Assembly: GCA_903881535.1 (NCBI GenBank)
Contig: CAIRTT010000131.1
Coordinates: 1 to 5,204 of the forward strand
DNA from: an uncultured Armatimonadota bacterium
GTDB lineage: Bacteria > Armatimonadota > Armatimonadia > Armatimonadales > Armatimonadaceae
Length of the DNA stretch: 5,204 nt
Direction: 5' to 3'
The position numbers were made by a program, and so were the translations under genes. The notes under the pieces are model-generated. The model had not been told where the DNA came from. It saw only the letters and a program-made list of their open reading frames with translations, and ran no database searches. Positions 4,636 through 5,204 of the stretch are shown here, in pieces (positions within the stretch are counted from its first letter, which is position 1; each line of letters starts with the position of its first letter).

Positions 4636-5204
4636 ATGACACAGCCATTCATACAATGCACACCCAGCCACATCGTTATTGGTGGCATTTTGATGTTTGC
4701 AGGGCTCATCTCGCTAAGCGGCTGCAAGGCTGAGCCAGCAGCAAAACCTGCGCAGGTGGCTGGATCCAAGTTAGTCCTGCCCCTTCCGAGCAATGAAGAT
4801 CTTTCTGCTGAAGACGAAGCAGAAATCAACCGTGCGATGGTGGCGATTCAAGGGCGGGACAAGGCGACCACCTTTGGCATCATCCGACAAATGACGGCTA
4901 AATCTGCATCCTCTGCAGACCTCTCAGAGCGCCTCGCTGCGACCTGTCGCGCCTTCGGAGAAGTTGACCTCGCGTGGCGCTTTGCAAAGCAAGCCGTGGC
5001 GATTGCGCCTGATTCGGCATCGGCGTTGCTCGTGCTTTCCGTGACCGAGTCCGATCTTGACTGGCCGGGAAACATCGGTGAGCGTATCAAACGCATTAAG
5101 CAGCTCGCTCCAAATTCTGTTGAGCCACTGCTCTCCCTTGCAACCTTTTATCAGGCAGGTGCACAGTACAAGGAAGCGGAAGCTGAGTACCGGGCCCTTA
5201 TTGC
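4636..5204 (+). CDS. TPR-containing lipoprotein, partial (runs off the right edge)
   Basis: The frame opens at ATG 4636, has an in-frame stop just upstream at 4618-4620, and is still open at the last base (189 complete codons), so the C-terminus is missing. The N-terminus has a hydrophobic segment (about residues 13-27) ending in lipobox LSGC at 27-30, with predicted lipidation at Cys30. A linker of about 30 residues follows, then an alpha-helical region with tetratricopeptide-like repeats: about 95-128 (DLAWRFAKQAVAIAPDS), a degenerate unit 129-162, and a clear unit from 163 (EPLLSLATFYQAGAQYKEAE, and on). TPR lipoproteins usually scaffold protein complexes at the membrane, such as pilus or secretion assemblies; the partner here is unknown. 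No good SD precedes 4636. ATG 4693 (Met20) is an alternative start but gives a very short signal. It is the second lipoprotein gene in a row after the prepilin-like gene. Confidence 0.82.
   Translation, partial: MTQPFIQCTPSHIVIGGILMFAGLISLSGCKAEPAAKPAQVAGSKLVLPLPSNEDLSAEDEAEINRAMVAIQGRDKATTFGIIRQMTAKSASSADLSERLAATCRAFGEVDLAWRFAKQAVAIAPDSASALLVLSVTESDLDWPGNIGERIKRIKQLAPNSVEPLLSLATFYQAGAQYKEAEAEYRALI

Overview
The window reads as a mid-GC bacterial chromosome with no phage or insertion sequence. The best lineage clue is the prepilin-like protein at 3223-4146. It has a class III (type IV pilin-like) N-terminus followed by a body with QASCLSNVKQ, YAQDYDE and a C-terminal FCDGHVKAL. That combination is typical of the large families of 'prepilin-type cleavage/methylation, H-X9-DG' proteins in Armatimonadota, with Planctomycetota/Verrucomicrobiota relatives as the alternative. 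This assignment is inference from protein style, not from a search.

Layout, left to right. Positions 1-221 hold two 108-bp copies of a direct repeat with a 113-bp period (102/108 identical). The copies carry Shine-Dalgarno-plus-ATG arrangements on both strands. The second copy runs into a TATAAT promoter for a tRNA-Pro(UGG) gene (245-317), which ends at a strong GNRA-loop terminator (324-352). Converging on it from the minus strand is panD (aspartate 1-decarboxylase, 358-726). 47 bp upstream of panD, also on the minus strand, is a large multi-membrane-segment gene (774-2726). Its C-terminus looks like the exosortase-associated EpsI/DUF3485 domain, and its membrane core resembles an exosortase that lacks the catalytic cysteine.

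A ~500-bp divergent intergenic region (2727-3222) separates this leftward block from a rightward block: the prepilin-like gene with a strong SD and restricted codon use, a terminator, an unusual leader hairpin containing a three-codon minicistron, a 92-aa Gly/Ala/Pro-rich lipoprotein (4274-4552), a weaker terminator, and a TPR-type lipoprotein (4636 to beyond the window edge).

How they may work together: the rightward genes all encode exported or surface products (pseudopilin-like protein and two lipoproteins), but terminators lie between them, so they look like separate transcription units rather than one operon. The exosortase/EpsI-like protein also belongs to cell-envelope biology. PanD is housekeeping (beta-alanine for pantothenate/CoA) and may simply be co-transcribed with the gene upstream. 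The most unusual items are the exosortase-like/EpsI fusion without catalytic cysteine, the PanD with a replaced substrate-site arginine and shortened loop, the tandem repeat feeding the tRNA promoter, and the leader hairpin/minicistron ahead of the small lipoprotein.
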